A stretch of DNA of 12,787 bases, taken from NCBI RefSeq assembly GCF_000717245.1, contig NZ_JNYQ01000034.1, positions 1 to 12,787 of the forward strand. Reading direction: 5' to 3'. How positions within the stretch are numbered: position 1 is the stretch's first letter; the number at the start of each line of letters is the position of its first letter. Origin of the DNA: Kitasatospora papulosa. Its GTDB lineage: Bacteria; Actinomycetota; Actinomycetes; Streptomycetales; Streptomycetaceae. Shown here piece by piece: positions 6,418-12,690 of the stretch. Both the position numbers and the translations under genes were made by a program. Under the pieces are notes generated by a model, which saw nothing but the letters and a program-made list of their open reading frames with translations, had not been told where the DNA came from and did no database searches.

Positions 6418-6767
6418 CGGGCGCTCCGGTCCCACGGAATCGGATACGTCACCGTCGACCGCGGTCGGGGACGGGCCGCTGTCTTGGGCGTCTGCGGGAA
6501 CCGGATCGGATACGACACCGTCGGCTGAGGCCGCGGCTTGGCCGTCGACTTCCGCGTCTTGGGGAACTTGACCGGATACACGGATGACGATGCCGGACGA
6601 GGAGTCTTCTCAGGGCCGTCGGCCGAGCTCGACGGATTGCCAAGCGCGATCACCGCCAGCCCGGCAATGACCACAATCGACATCTCCCGGCGCCCTCCCG
6701 CAGCCCACCGGGCGTGGGCCTTCACTCTCGTTCCGTCCCTGCGCACGTACTCCCGCACCCACGGCAC
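6414..6767 (-). CDS. Small one-span membrane protein with 22-residue repeats
   Basis: 117 aa from a GTG at 6767, which has GAGGGG placed well upstream. The N-terminus carries VREYVRRDGTRVKAHARW, a motif I associate with small Streptomyces proteins of unknown function. One membrane helix (about 29-43, MSIVVIAGLAVIALG) follows. The tail is rich in Pro, Lys, Arg, Ser and Thr and is built from a 22-residue repeat: YPVKFPKT..., YPIRFPQT..., then YPIPW. In the DNA this is a 66-bp period, with CGGATAC at 6441, 6507 and 6573. Its TGA overlaps the nuclease ATG as ATGA, so the two are translationally coupled and probably work together at the membrane. Function unknown; it might recruit, anchor or regulate the nuclease. 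Confidence 0.65.
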   Translation of the reverse strand: MPWVREYVRRDGTRVKAHARWAAGGRREMSIVVIAGLAVIALGNPSSSADGPEKTPRPASSSVYPVKFPKTRKSTAKPRPQPTVSYPIRFPQTPKTAARPRPRSTVTYPIPWDRSAR

Positions 6768-6930
6768 AACTAATCCCCTCCCCCACCACACCGCGCCCCC
6801 TTGCGCAGCCGATCCATCAAAGCAGCCACCACTGACAACACGTCACCAGAAGATCACTTCTAGTCACAGCCGGAACCAGACAGCAGTCCCGTCCGCGGTA
6901 GCGGCCCGCGTGCCCCCTGGGCATGAGAAA

Positions 6931-6962
6931 GCCCCGGCTGGTCGGGGGAGGCCAGCCGGGGC
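6931..6962 (-). terminator. Factor-independent-type terminator hairpin
   Basis: GCCCCGGCTGG (6931-6941) and CCAGCCGGGGC (6952-6962) form an 11-bp perfect stem with a 10-nt loop. Read on the minus strand, the stem is followed by TTTCTC. It would end transcripts coming from the sigma-factor operon or from the folded RNA just upstream, and insulate the Mrr-like operon that starts at 6767. Confidence 0.7.
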
Positions 6963-6969
6963 AGTAGGG

Positions 6970-7086
6970 GTGTGGGTGCGGAGGGCGGTCGCCTCTCGGC
7001 GGAGGGCTCCACGGGGCTTCAGCCGAACGATCTTCCCCGTGGGCTATAGATGAGGCCCGGGGACACTGTCCCCTCCGTACCCACAC
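6970..7086. ncRNA. Candidate structured RNA (multi-branched fold, about 117 nt)
   Basis: The ends pair over 16 consecutive positions: 6970-6985 with 7071-7086. All pairs are Watson-Crick except 6978/7078, which is G-U if the plus strand is transcribed and A-C if the minus is. Inside are a 4-bp hairpin (6990-6993 with 6998-7001), an 8-bp hairpin (CCACGGGG 7009-7016 with CCCCGTGG 7035-7042, 18-nt loop) and competing GGGC/GCCC (7041-7044 with 7055-7058) and GGGGACA/TGTCCCC (7059-7065 with 7067-7073) stems. On the minus strand the fold is followed directly by the terminator at 6931-6962, as expected of a small RNA gene; the G-U pair argues for the plus strand. No known RNA class is recognised. 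A single-strand origin or other DNA-level cruciform is an alternative. Confidence 0.45.
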
Positions 7087-7123
7087 GCAGATGAACGCTC
7101 CGCCAGCCGGGGATGTTCCTGCC

Positions 7124-7139
7124 CCTGCCCATGGGCAGG
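7124..7139. repeat. 16-bp perfect palindrome downstream of the sigma operon
   Basis: CCTGCCCATGGGCAGG is a perfect palindrome 22 bp past the stop of the Sel1-like gene. It may be a weak terminator or a protein-binding site. Confidence 0.4.
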
Positions 7140-7161
7140 CAGAGTCGGAGCCGCCGCTTGT

Positions 7162-8022
7162 TTATCCCCAGCACCAGGTGGGATGCCGGCGCGCGGATGC
7201 AATGAGCGATCCTTGGGTTTTGGGCCGGAGCTGGAGCCCGGTGCGTGCTCGGGGTCTACTGGGAGCAGGTGTCTTGGTGGTTTTGGTGAGAGTGCGGATG
7301 TGATCGGTGAAGCCGGGGGCGGGTAGGGGAAGTTCGAAGTCGTCGGTGGGGCCTACAGCTGCGGAGACGTAGTCGAGTACGGCGCCGACCAGCGCCGGTA
7401 CCGGGGCCGGTTCGGATCTGAGTGCGCCCAGGATGCGCAGGGCGGTGGGCAGGAGGCTCGCGCCCGTGGTCGTTACGGCGAGGAGCGCGTCGATGACGGC
7501 ATCGGACACGTCGTCTTTGATCTTGGTCTCGGTGTCGGTGGGGTCGTCGCTGGAGGGCAGTGCGCTTTGGATCTGTTCAGTCTGCTCATGCCACCAGTCG
7601 GCTTCACCGTGTTCTCCGAGGGCAAGGTGGTGCAGGTAAAGGCAGTAGGAGGCTGCGGCGTCGCCAGCACCAGCCGCGTACTGCCACCAGAAGCGGGCGT
7701 TCTCTTCAGAGTCCGCAAGCTGCAGGATGCAGCCCAGCACCCGAGCGCCCGGGGGTTCGGGGAGCTGGGGGGTGAGGAAGGTGTCCAGGGTGCTGAGGGC
7801 TGTGTTGCGGGTGACGACGGTCTCGCACAAGGTGTTCAAGTTCTGGGCCGCCTCCTGCTCTGTCGGCTCCTGCGAAGCGAGTGGAGGCGTCGGCAGGGAC
7901 GGGGCGGTGGGACCTTGGAGCCGGGCGATGAGGCGGGCTTCCGCAGCGTCGATGTCTTCCTGGGTGTAGGGGGTGGTGACCAGACGTGCGCGGGAGAGGT
8001 ACTCCGTGATGTAGGGGGTCAT
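7162..8022 (-). CDS. Sel1-like protein coupled to the ECF sigma factor
   Basis: 286 aa, apparently soluble and without a signal peptide. Residues 111-147 (FWWQYAAGAGDAAASYCLYL and onward to ADWWHEQ) look like a Sel1/TPR-type helical repeat, with paired aromatic residues and small-residue helix contacts; the rest is Ala/Thr/Pro-rich. ATG at 8022 has AAGGA 5 nt upstream and overlaps the TGA of the sigma-factor gene as ATGA, so production is tied to the sigma factor. Streptomyces genomes contain similar pairs of a sigma factor and a downstream protein of this type. It could act as a regulator of the sigma factor, but it lacks the zinc-binding anti-sigma pattern (HxxxCxxC), so this is inference. 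The last 60 residues are basic and low-complexity. Confidence 0.7.
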   Translation of the reverse strand: MTPYITEYLSRARLVTTPYTQEDIDAAEARLIARLQGPTAPSLPTPPLASQEPTEQEAAQNLNTLCETVVTRNTALSTLDTFLTPQLPEPPGARVLGCILQLADSEENARFWWQYAAGAGDAAASYCLYLHHLALGEHGEADWWHEQTEQIQSALPSSDDPTDTETKIKDDVSDAVIDALLAVTTTGASLLPTALRILGALRSEPAPVPALVGAVLDYVSAAVGPTDDFELPLPAPGFTDHIRTLTKTTKTPAPSRPRARTGLQLRPKTQGSLIASARRHPTWCWG

Positions 8023-8591
8023 CGCCGTCCTTCCATGGTGCGGTCGGGGCCCAGAATGCTGCGCAGCCTGCGTGCGGCGTGACGAACCGTGGAGCGGACG
8101 GTAGCGCTGGTGACGCCGAGCGCGTCGGCGACCTCCGCTGCTTTCAGCCCGTGGAGGTAGGTCATTACCATGACGTCGAGCTGGCGTTCGGTGAGCAGGC
8201 GCATCGCCCGCATCAGTGCGAGGGACTCGGTGATCTGCCCGAACGGGTCGACCGCGTCTCGCAGAGCGACCGTGTTAAACGCCTCGTCATCGAGCAGCAG
8301 GGGCCGGCGGTTGCGGGCACGGGCATGATCGGTGACCTTGTTACGCATGATCGTCCAGGCGTAACCATCGGAGTTGTCGCTGCTGAGGACCTTGTCCCAA
8401 CAGCGATAGAGGTGCTCGAACGTGCTATCGACCGCCTCCTCCGCGTCGTCGCGGTTATGGAGGAAGGTCTCGGCGTAGCGAACGTAGCTAGGGCGCTTCA
8501 TCTGATGGAACGCGGTGAAGGCATGGTCGGGAGGCTGTTGCTGGATCATCGGCTCGGCGCCCGGACGGGTGCGGCTCTGGTTCTCGCTCAC
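8019..8591 (-). CDS. ECF-type RNA polymerase sigma factor
   Basis: 190 aa. Region 2 covers about 27-97: AETFLHNRDDAEEAVDSTFE, then CWDKVLSSDNSDGYAWTIMR for promoter -10 melting and core binding. Region 4 covers about 124-181: LLTERQLDVMVMTYLHGLKA and a helix-turn-helix AAEVADALGVTSATVRSTVR for -35 recognition. The linker (98-123) is short and there is no region 3, as usual for the ECF group. GTG at 8591 has GGAAGGAAGG close upstream and overlaps the stop of a 54-aa ORF as GTGA. Its own stop overlaps the next gene as ATGA. No anti-sigma gene of a recognisable class is adjacent; the flanking small protein or the Sel1-like protein may fill that role. Confidence 0.88.
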   Translation of the reverse strand: MSENQSRTRPGAEPMIQQQPPDHAFTAFHQMKRPSYVRYAETFLHNRDDAEEAVDSTFEHLYRCWDKVLSSDNSDGYAWTIMRNKVTDHARARNRRPLLLDDEAFNTVALRDAVDPFGQITESLALMRAMRLLTERQLDVMVMTYLHGLKAAEVADALGVTSATVRSTVRHAARRLRSILGPDRTMEGRR

Positions 8592-8752
8592 CAGCCTTCC
8601 TTCCCGTCCTCGCGGGGGCGGCGGCGCATCTCACTCACACCTGCCCGGACGCCTGCGGCCGCCAGGCGGCGAAGCAAAGTCACAGCGTCCTGACCAAAGA
8701 CACGGATCACGACCGCCAGCATCATCAGGTCAGAAGCGAGTTGGATCGTCAC
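8588..8752 (-). CDS. 54-aa small protein heading the sigma-factor operon
   Basis: GTG at 8752 with AGGGG 9 nt upstream reads VTIQLASDLMMLAVVIRVFG, then QDAVTLLRRLAAAGVRAG and a basic end (MRRRPREDGKEGW). It stops at a TGA that overlaps the sigma factor GTG as GTGA. The first half is hydrophobic (residues 5-18), enough for one amphipathic or membrane helix; the second half is basic. I know no function. The coupling, the ribosome site and the clean continuous frame support it as real. Membrane anchoring of a sigma regulator is a speculation consistent with the composition. Confidence 0.5.
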   Translation of the reverse strand: MTIQLASDLMMLAVVIRVFGQDAVTLLRRLAAAGVRAGVSEMRRRPREDGKEGW

Positions 8753-9000
8753 AGGCGAGAGCCCCTGCTCTACGAAGAACCGGGCGCGCTACTCGGCCCC
8801 GGGAAGTGCGCGGTTGTGCGCCCTTCACCCCAACGACGCCCCCCGGCGGCCAGGTGTGCACAGGCAATCCAGAAAAGATTACGCAGCGCCAATCTCTAGT
8901 TACAAAAAGATGTTCCCTACTGCTTATCCAGCCCCAATAGCCGCCACCCGCCACCCGAACGCCACGGCCACCACCAGCAAAGACGCCACAAGATCGCAAC

Positions 9001-9020
9001 TTTGCGTAAATTTGCGCGAA
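9001..9020. promoter_or_regulatory. AT-rich imperfect palindrome, possible operator
   Basis: TTTGCGTAAATTTGCGCGAA matches its own reverse complement at 16 of 20 positions around an AAATTT centre. It stands out in DNA that is otherwise near 70% GC. It could be an operator or a melting-prone site; nothing ties it to a specific protein. Confidence 0.3.
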
Positions 9021-9456
9021 CCCAGCAAACTCCCGGAGTGGCGCAGGTCACACGCGCGTGATGATTCTCAGGTCCAACACTCTCCCTGGAGCTGAGTCCG
9101 AAGCGGCCCTCGCTTGAGCCGCACACGGATACCGTTCGAGTGACACGGTCAGGGCTCGGCGGCGCGCCCTCGCTTTTGGAAGCGGGGCACCCCGCAGAAG
9201 GACCAATCAGGCTCCCCGACGACCGCAGCAAGGTCGGGGGCCGACGCGGGGGCGCCCTCGTGCCCGTGAACGAGGGCAGCCCCATGAGCGGCGCTGCCAC
9301 AAGCACCGCTGCGATCGTCGCGTCCGACCGGAGCCTGAGCCCACCAGCCGAAGTCCGCCGCCGCGGCTGAGGCTGCTGGGCTTGCACCTACATTCCCTGC
9401 CGCACGACGCCGCTGCGCGCCATGGCGGTGCTGACTTCGGCCACTCCACGCATGCG

Positions 9457-9494
9457 ACGGCCTCGGCTGGGCCCAGGAACCCAGCCGAGGCCGT
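9457..9494 (-). terminator. Strong hairpin terminator of the parAB operon
   Basis: ACGGCCTCGGCTGGG (9457-9471) pairs perfectly over 15 bp with CCCAGCCGAGGCCGT (9480-9494), with an 8-nt loop. It lies about 84 bp past the parB stop. There is no T-run on the minus side. Confidence 0.65.
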
Positions 9495-9577
9495 ATCACC
9501 TGAAATAATCGCTCTTCGTGGAACTCTGACTGAGGCTTCGGTCCTGCCCCGGACAGGTCGAGAGGGCCCCAGTCTGA

Positions 9578-10681
9578 TCACTTCCTTTTGCGTAGCTGAG
9601 TGGCCACCTGCTCCAGGATTGCAGCCAACGCAGTACGGTCTTCGGTAGCCAGTTCGCCCTGCATGTCAGCTGCTACGGCGTCTACCCCGCGGCTGATCTG
9701 GAAATATCGGAGGATGAAGGCGCTCCGTTGAGCGGCGCTGAGGCGTGCGAAGGCGGTATCCATGATGGCCGCCCCGTCCGTCCACTCCATCCGCTCGCCG
9801 TCGTTCTGGTGCTGCGCGGGCCGTGAAGCCTGGTCGGTGCTCCTGGCGATAGGCATCGGTTTCGGTGCCGTCGCGCCTGCCTGGTCGACCCCTGGTTCAG
9901 TGGGGGTGCTTACGGCGTAAGCACCCTGCTTGCGTGCTGCCTTCTTGAGTTCGCGCTTCGCGAGGGCTTCTTCAGCAGCGCTTCCCTGCTGCTGCTCGGG
10001 GAGCTGGCCGACTGTGCGTGCCACCTCGACGGGCAGCTTCTTGTCTTCGACGGCTTGCTGCAGCTCTGGGGTGAGTTTGAGCAGGGCCAGGCGCTGCGTG
10101 ACCCAGCCGCTGGACTTACCGAGTGACCTCGCTACGGCACGCTGTGACCCGTGAACCTCCACGAGGCGTTGCAGAGCTTTTGCTTCGTCCAACGGATCGA
10201 GGTCTTCGTGCTGGACTGCTGCAGTGAGAGCTGTCTCGAGCAGGGTATCGGCGTCATCTGCAAGGGAGTCGTCGATGTAGACGGGTACATCGTCTATTCC
10301 GGCGACCTTGGCGCCGGCCAGGCGCCGATTTCCGTCCACGACAACGTACTGGGCGGTGCCAAGGGCATCGTCTTGGCCGGGGTGGGCCGCGAGAAAGGCG
10401 CTGCGGGTGACGACGGTGAGGGGTTGGATGATGCCGCGGCTGGTCAGGCTGTCGGCCATCTCTTCGATGGCTTTGAGCTCTTCGCGCGGGTTGTATGGGT
10501 TGCGGGCGATGGCAGTGATCGGCAGTCGAGGAGAGGCTGTCGCGGCTTCGGTCGCGGTGTCGCTGGGTGCTGTTGGGGCGTCCTGTCCGGCGAAGCGTGC
10601 GAATGATGCTGCGCGGCTGCTGATGGGCTGTGCCACTGCTTCGAAGGTGGCGCTGCCACCGAGGGAGTCGGCTTTGCTCAT
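9578..10681 (-). CDS. parB: ParB-family centromere-binding protein
   Basis: 367 aa. ParB binds the parS centromere and works with ParA to segregate the replicon. Residues 52-136 form the ParB/sulfiredoxin-like nucleotide domain: LKAIEEMADSLTSRGIIQPL and the VVVDGNRRLAGA motif at 113-124 (counterpart of the GERR box that binds CTP in ParB). Residues 178-200 form the helix-turn-helix (GSQRAVARSLGKSSGWVTQR). A variable Ala/Gln-rich region and a C-terminal segment of about 90 residues (MEWTDGAAIMDTAFARLSAA onward) follow, probably for dimerisation. ATG at 10681 is 2 nt past the parA stop; a longer frame reaching back into parA is rejected because it would overlap it and resembles no family. One copy of the candidate parS lies inside the gene (9904-9926), encoding GAYAVST. 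Confidence 0.9.
   Translation of the reverse strand: MSKADSLGGSATFEAVAQPISSRAASFARFAGQDAPTAPSDTATEAATASPRLPITAIARNPYNPREELKAIEEMADSLTSRGIIQPLTVVTRSAFLAAHPGQDDALGTAQYVVVDGNRRLAGAKVAGIDDVPVYIDDSLADDADTLLETALTAAVQHEDLDPLDEAKALQRLVEVHGSQRAVARSLGKSSGWVTQRLALLKLTPELQQAVEDKKLPVEVARTVGQLPEQQQGSAAEEALAKRELKKAARKQGAYAVSTPTEPGVDQAGATAPKPMPIARSTDQASRPAQHQNDGERMEWTDGAAIMDTAFARLSAAQRSAFILRYFQISRGVDAVAADMQGELATEDRTALAAILEQVATQLRKRK
9904..9926. promoter_or_regulatory. Candidate parS centromere site, copy 1 (inside parB)
   Basis: A 23-bp inverted repeat with the 19-bp core GTGCTTACGGCGTAAGCAC (9-bp arms and a single central base), flanked by GG and CC. The same 23 bp recur exactly at 11983-12005 and nowhere else that I found. 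It differs from the chromosomal parS of Streptomyces, as expected for a plasmid system. Confidence 0.65.
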
Positions 10682-10683
10682 GT

Positions 10684-11898
10684 CTACTTCAGTCCCTTGG
10701 CGATCTGGCGCATGGCATGCGACTGCTCTGAGGTGGGGGCGTAAGCCAGGAGTGCCTTCTGTAGGCGCACTGCTTCGCGCTGCTCTTTGAGGTCTGGCAC
10801 GACGGCCAGGACGGGCGGGGTGCCGAGCTGCATCCACTTGTCGCGGGAGGAGGTGGCGATGTAGCCGCGGCGGGAGTCGAACTTGTTGACCACCAGGCCG
10901 AGCTGGTCGATCTGGATGTCGTAGTCCCGGGCAAGGGAGTCGACCTGGTTGATGAGCATTCCGTAGGCCTGGGCAGAGGTGTCTTCGGCTTCTACAGGAA
11001 TGATCAGGCCCGATGCGGCTGGCCGTTCGTCTTCGCGTTGGCGCCCGTAGTAGAGGCCGGCGTCCATGGAGAGGCCGAGGCTGGGTGGTGAGTCGATGAC
11101 GATGACGTCGAAGTGCTCCTCGATGGGTGCCAGCGCCCTCTCGAGCGCGGCGTGCCGGGGGCCTCTGAAGATCGTGAGGCCGGAGTCGAGGAGGAAGGCG
11201 TCGAATGCGGCCGGGAGGATATGGAGTCGGTCTCCGAACCGCTCTCCGTCTATGGGGATGGTGAGGTCGAGGAGGGAGTGCTGCGCCTGGTCCCGGTGGA
11301 GCATGTGTGTGACGAGGCTTTCCTCGCCGGCGGGGATGGCCTTGAGCCCTAGCTGGTGGGAGAGGTGGCCTTGCGGGTCGTAGTCGACGAGTAGGACGCG
11401 CTGACCGCCGGCTTGAGCCAGGCTCTGCGCGTCTTCCTTAGACAGGCCGGCGGCGAGGGCTGCCTTCAGGATGTGCTCGGCACCTTCGGACAGGGCCTGC
11501 GCCAGACCGGCCGCGACGGAGGTTTTGCCGACGCCACCCTTCTGGTTGCAGACGATGAGGCGGCGAACGGGCTGGGCCGAAGCGGCCGGGTTTTGTGCCA
11601 GCCAGAGGGCGACGGACTGTGCCAGGCCTTGGATGTAGGAGACCTCGCGGGTTCGGCAGTCCGCTTTGAAGTCGTCGTAGAGGCCTTCGGGCAGGTAGGT
11701 GCCGAAGGACTCTGCGCCTGCGGTGTCGACTGCGGGGAGTTGGTCTGGGTGGTCCCGCCAGGCTTGAATGCCTGCGGCAACAGCGTCTTGGACGTCCGTG
11801 CTGAGCTGCGCAGCGCGGACTTTGAGTGCCTGTCGGAGTGTGGCGGGTAGCTTCGAGACCAGCTTCTCCCGCTCACCCCCGGGGTACGGAGATGCCAT
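10684..11898 (-). CDS. parA: ParA-family partition ATPase with N-terminal extension
   Basis: 404 aa. The ATPase drives replicon segregation together with ParB. Deviant Walker A KGGVGKT is at 120-126, the A' motif VDYDPQG at 171-177 and Walker B DVIVIDSPPS at 264-273. About 110 residues precede the ATPase. Residues 15-47 (VSKLPATLRQALKVRAAQLS and onward) look like a ribbon-helix-helix or similar DNA-binding module, so the protein may also repress its own operon, as type Ia ParA proteins do. ATG at 11898 lacks a clear ribosome site (CAGTAAGCTGCCGCC precedes it), so a leaderless or weak start is possible. The stop TAG is followed after 2 nt by parB ATG. A candidate parS is about 85 bp upstream of the start, well placed for ParB or ParA control of the promoter. 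Confidence 0.92.
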   Translation of the reverse strand: MASPYPGGEREKLVSKLPATLRQALKVRAAQLSTDVQDAVAAGIQAWRDHPDQLPAVDTAGAESFGTYLPEGLYDDFKADCRTREVSYIQGLAQSVALWLAQNPAASAQPVRRLIVCNQKGGVGKTSVAAGLAQALSEGAEHILKAALAAGLSKEDAQSLAQAGGQRVLLVDYDPQGHLSHQLGLKAIPAGEESLVTHMLHRDQAQHSLLDLTIPIDGERFGDRLHILPAAFDAFLLDSGLTIFRGPRHAALERALAPIEEHFDVIVIDSPPSLGLSMDAGLYYGRQREDERPAASGLIIPVEAEDTSAQAYGMLINQVDSLARDYDIQIDQLGLVVNKFDSRRGYIATSSRDKWMQLGTPPVLAVVPDLKEQREAVRLQKALLAYAPTSEQSHAMRQIAKGLK

Positions 11899-11982
11899 GG
11901 CGGCAGCTTACTGCCACGACATCCTGGATCTGCGTACCCTTGCGCACGTTTCATTCCAAGTGTTCGTTAGTAGATGCAGGGT

Positions 11983-12005
11983 GGGTGCTTACGGCGTAAG
12001 CACCC
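11983..12005. promoter_or_regulatory. Candidate parS centromere site, copy 2 (upstream of parA)
   Basis: Exact 23-bp copy of the palindrome inside parB. It sits 84 bp upstream of the parA start, between parA and the MFS remnant, where it could also act as an operator. Confidence 0.65.
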
Positions 12006-12043
12006 GGCTGGAATGAGGGAGGTTGAAGGGAGCGTGAGCTGCG

Positions 12044-12271
12044 TCAGGTGGCCGGGAGCTCGATCTTCGCTCCGTGGGCGGCCAACGTCCCGAATGCGGG
12101 GGGAGTGTGTCTTCGGATCCCTTCGGAACGCAGCTCGATCCGGTACTTCGGGCAACCCGGCGGACACACCTGGCAATCGGTCTCACGCTGTGTTCTGCCG
12201 CGATGATGCCGTCTCGCGGTCGACGGGCATCGAGGCTGTGTCGTATGTGGAGGGGGCACGACGGATGACAA
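12044..12271 (-). CDS. Possible small protein with a CxxCxxxC cluster
   Basis: The C-terminal 45 residues read like real coding sequence: CQVCPPGCPKYRIELRSEGI followed by RRHTPPAFGTLAAHGAKIEL and PAT. The Cys spacing (C-x2-C-x3-C) suggests a small metal-binding fold. The N-terminal part overlaps the end of the MFS remnant in another frame and has poor composition, and no good start with a ribosome site is seen. It may be a truncated gene, or the start may be the GTG in the Cys cluster. Not recognised. Confidence 0.25.
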   Translation of the reverse strand: MSSVVPPPHTTQPRCPSTARRHHRGRTQRETDCQVCPPGCPKYRIELRSEGIRRHTPPAFGTLAAHGAKIELPAT

Positions 12272-12566
12272 GAGAGAGCAGAGCGGCTGCGGCGCAGGCA
12301 GCGCCGAGGAGTACCCAGACGAAGTCGTAGCTGCCGAAGGTGTCGCGGGCTACGCCGCCGAGGAAGGCGGCGAGCGCGGCACCGATCTGGTGGGAGGCGT
12401 TGACCCAGCCGAAGACGATGGCGCTGTCCTCGCCGTAGAACTCGCGGCAAAGGGCGATGACGGGTGGGACCGTGGCGAGGTCGAGGAGGCCGAAGGCGAC
12501 CACGAAGACCATTAATCCCGCCATTTTTTCCGGCGCCGGCGCAGCCATCAAGAGCCTTGCATGCAT
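12183..12566 (-). pseudogene. MFS transporter, C-terminal remnant
   Basis: About 127 residues covering the last two to three membrane helices of a major facilitator transporter: VFVVAFGLLDLATVPPVIAL, CREFYGEDSAIVFGWVNASH, then QIGAALAAFLGGVARDTFGS and a helix WVLLGAACAAAALLSLVIRR, followed by a short hydrophilic tail. Full-length relatives are about 400 residues, so roughly 300 N-terminal residues are missing. The break lies near 12545-12575, within 150 bp of an IS end, so an IS-linked deletion is likely. An ATG at 12566 is in frame, but a protein of only the last helices would not transport anything. Substrate unknown. Confidence 0.75.
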
Positions 12567-12690
12567 GGTGTGCGCAACTGTTTGGACGTCTGGACGATGT
12601 GCATTTCAAGCCCTTCCGCGCTGAGAGCAACGATCTAGCTTTCCTACATTGGGGCTGCTTCGCGATCAGCAATCGAGCTGATTCAGGCCC
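12567..12690. other. Short stretch between MFS remnant and IS end
   Basis: About 124 bp. A plus-strand frame here reads LFGRLDDVHFKPFRAESNDL followed by AFLHWGCFAI and stops at the IS junction. It faintly resembles the end of a SnoaL/cyclase-type domain, but codon use is not GC3-rich, so I do not call it. Confidence 0.3.

Larger units (their letters stand above)
8753..9577. other. 825-bp gap between parB and the sigma operon: hairpins, no supported gene
   Basis: Open frames on both strands overlap one another and resemble no family, so none is called. The left part (8870-9020) is lower in GC than its surroundings and must hold the promoter of the sigma operon; a minus-strand GGAAC near 8913 resembles an ECF -35 element, but no -10 can be set. 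It also has the AT-rich palindrome at 9001-9020. The right part carries short hairpins at 9182-9195 (GCGGGG/CCCCGC), 9214-9239 (CCCCGAC/GTCGGGG) and 9255-9276 (CCCTCGT/ACGAGGG), then the parB terminator. Confidence 0.5.

Noticed and set aside
6970..7086. tRNA, tmRNA, hammerhead or integron attC for the folded segment
   Set aside because: No anticodon arm, no tmRNA start, no CUGAUGA core and no GTTRRRY ends were seen.
6860..8905. Shared word GT(A/G)ACTAGA upstream of the two minus-strand operons
   Set aside because: Only nine bases with one mismatch and different spacing to the genes; chance cannot be excluded.
8917..9387. Minus-strand 156-codon frame in the 825-bp gap
   Set aside because: It overlaps hairpins, has no ribosome site and has a Trp/Arg/Gly-rich tail from a skewed-composition stretch.
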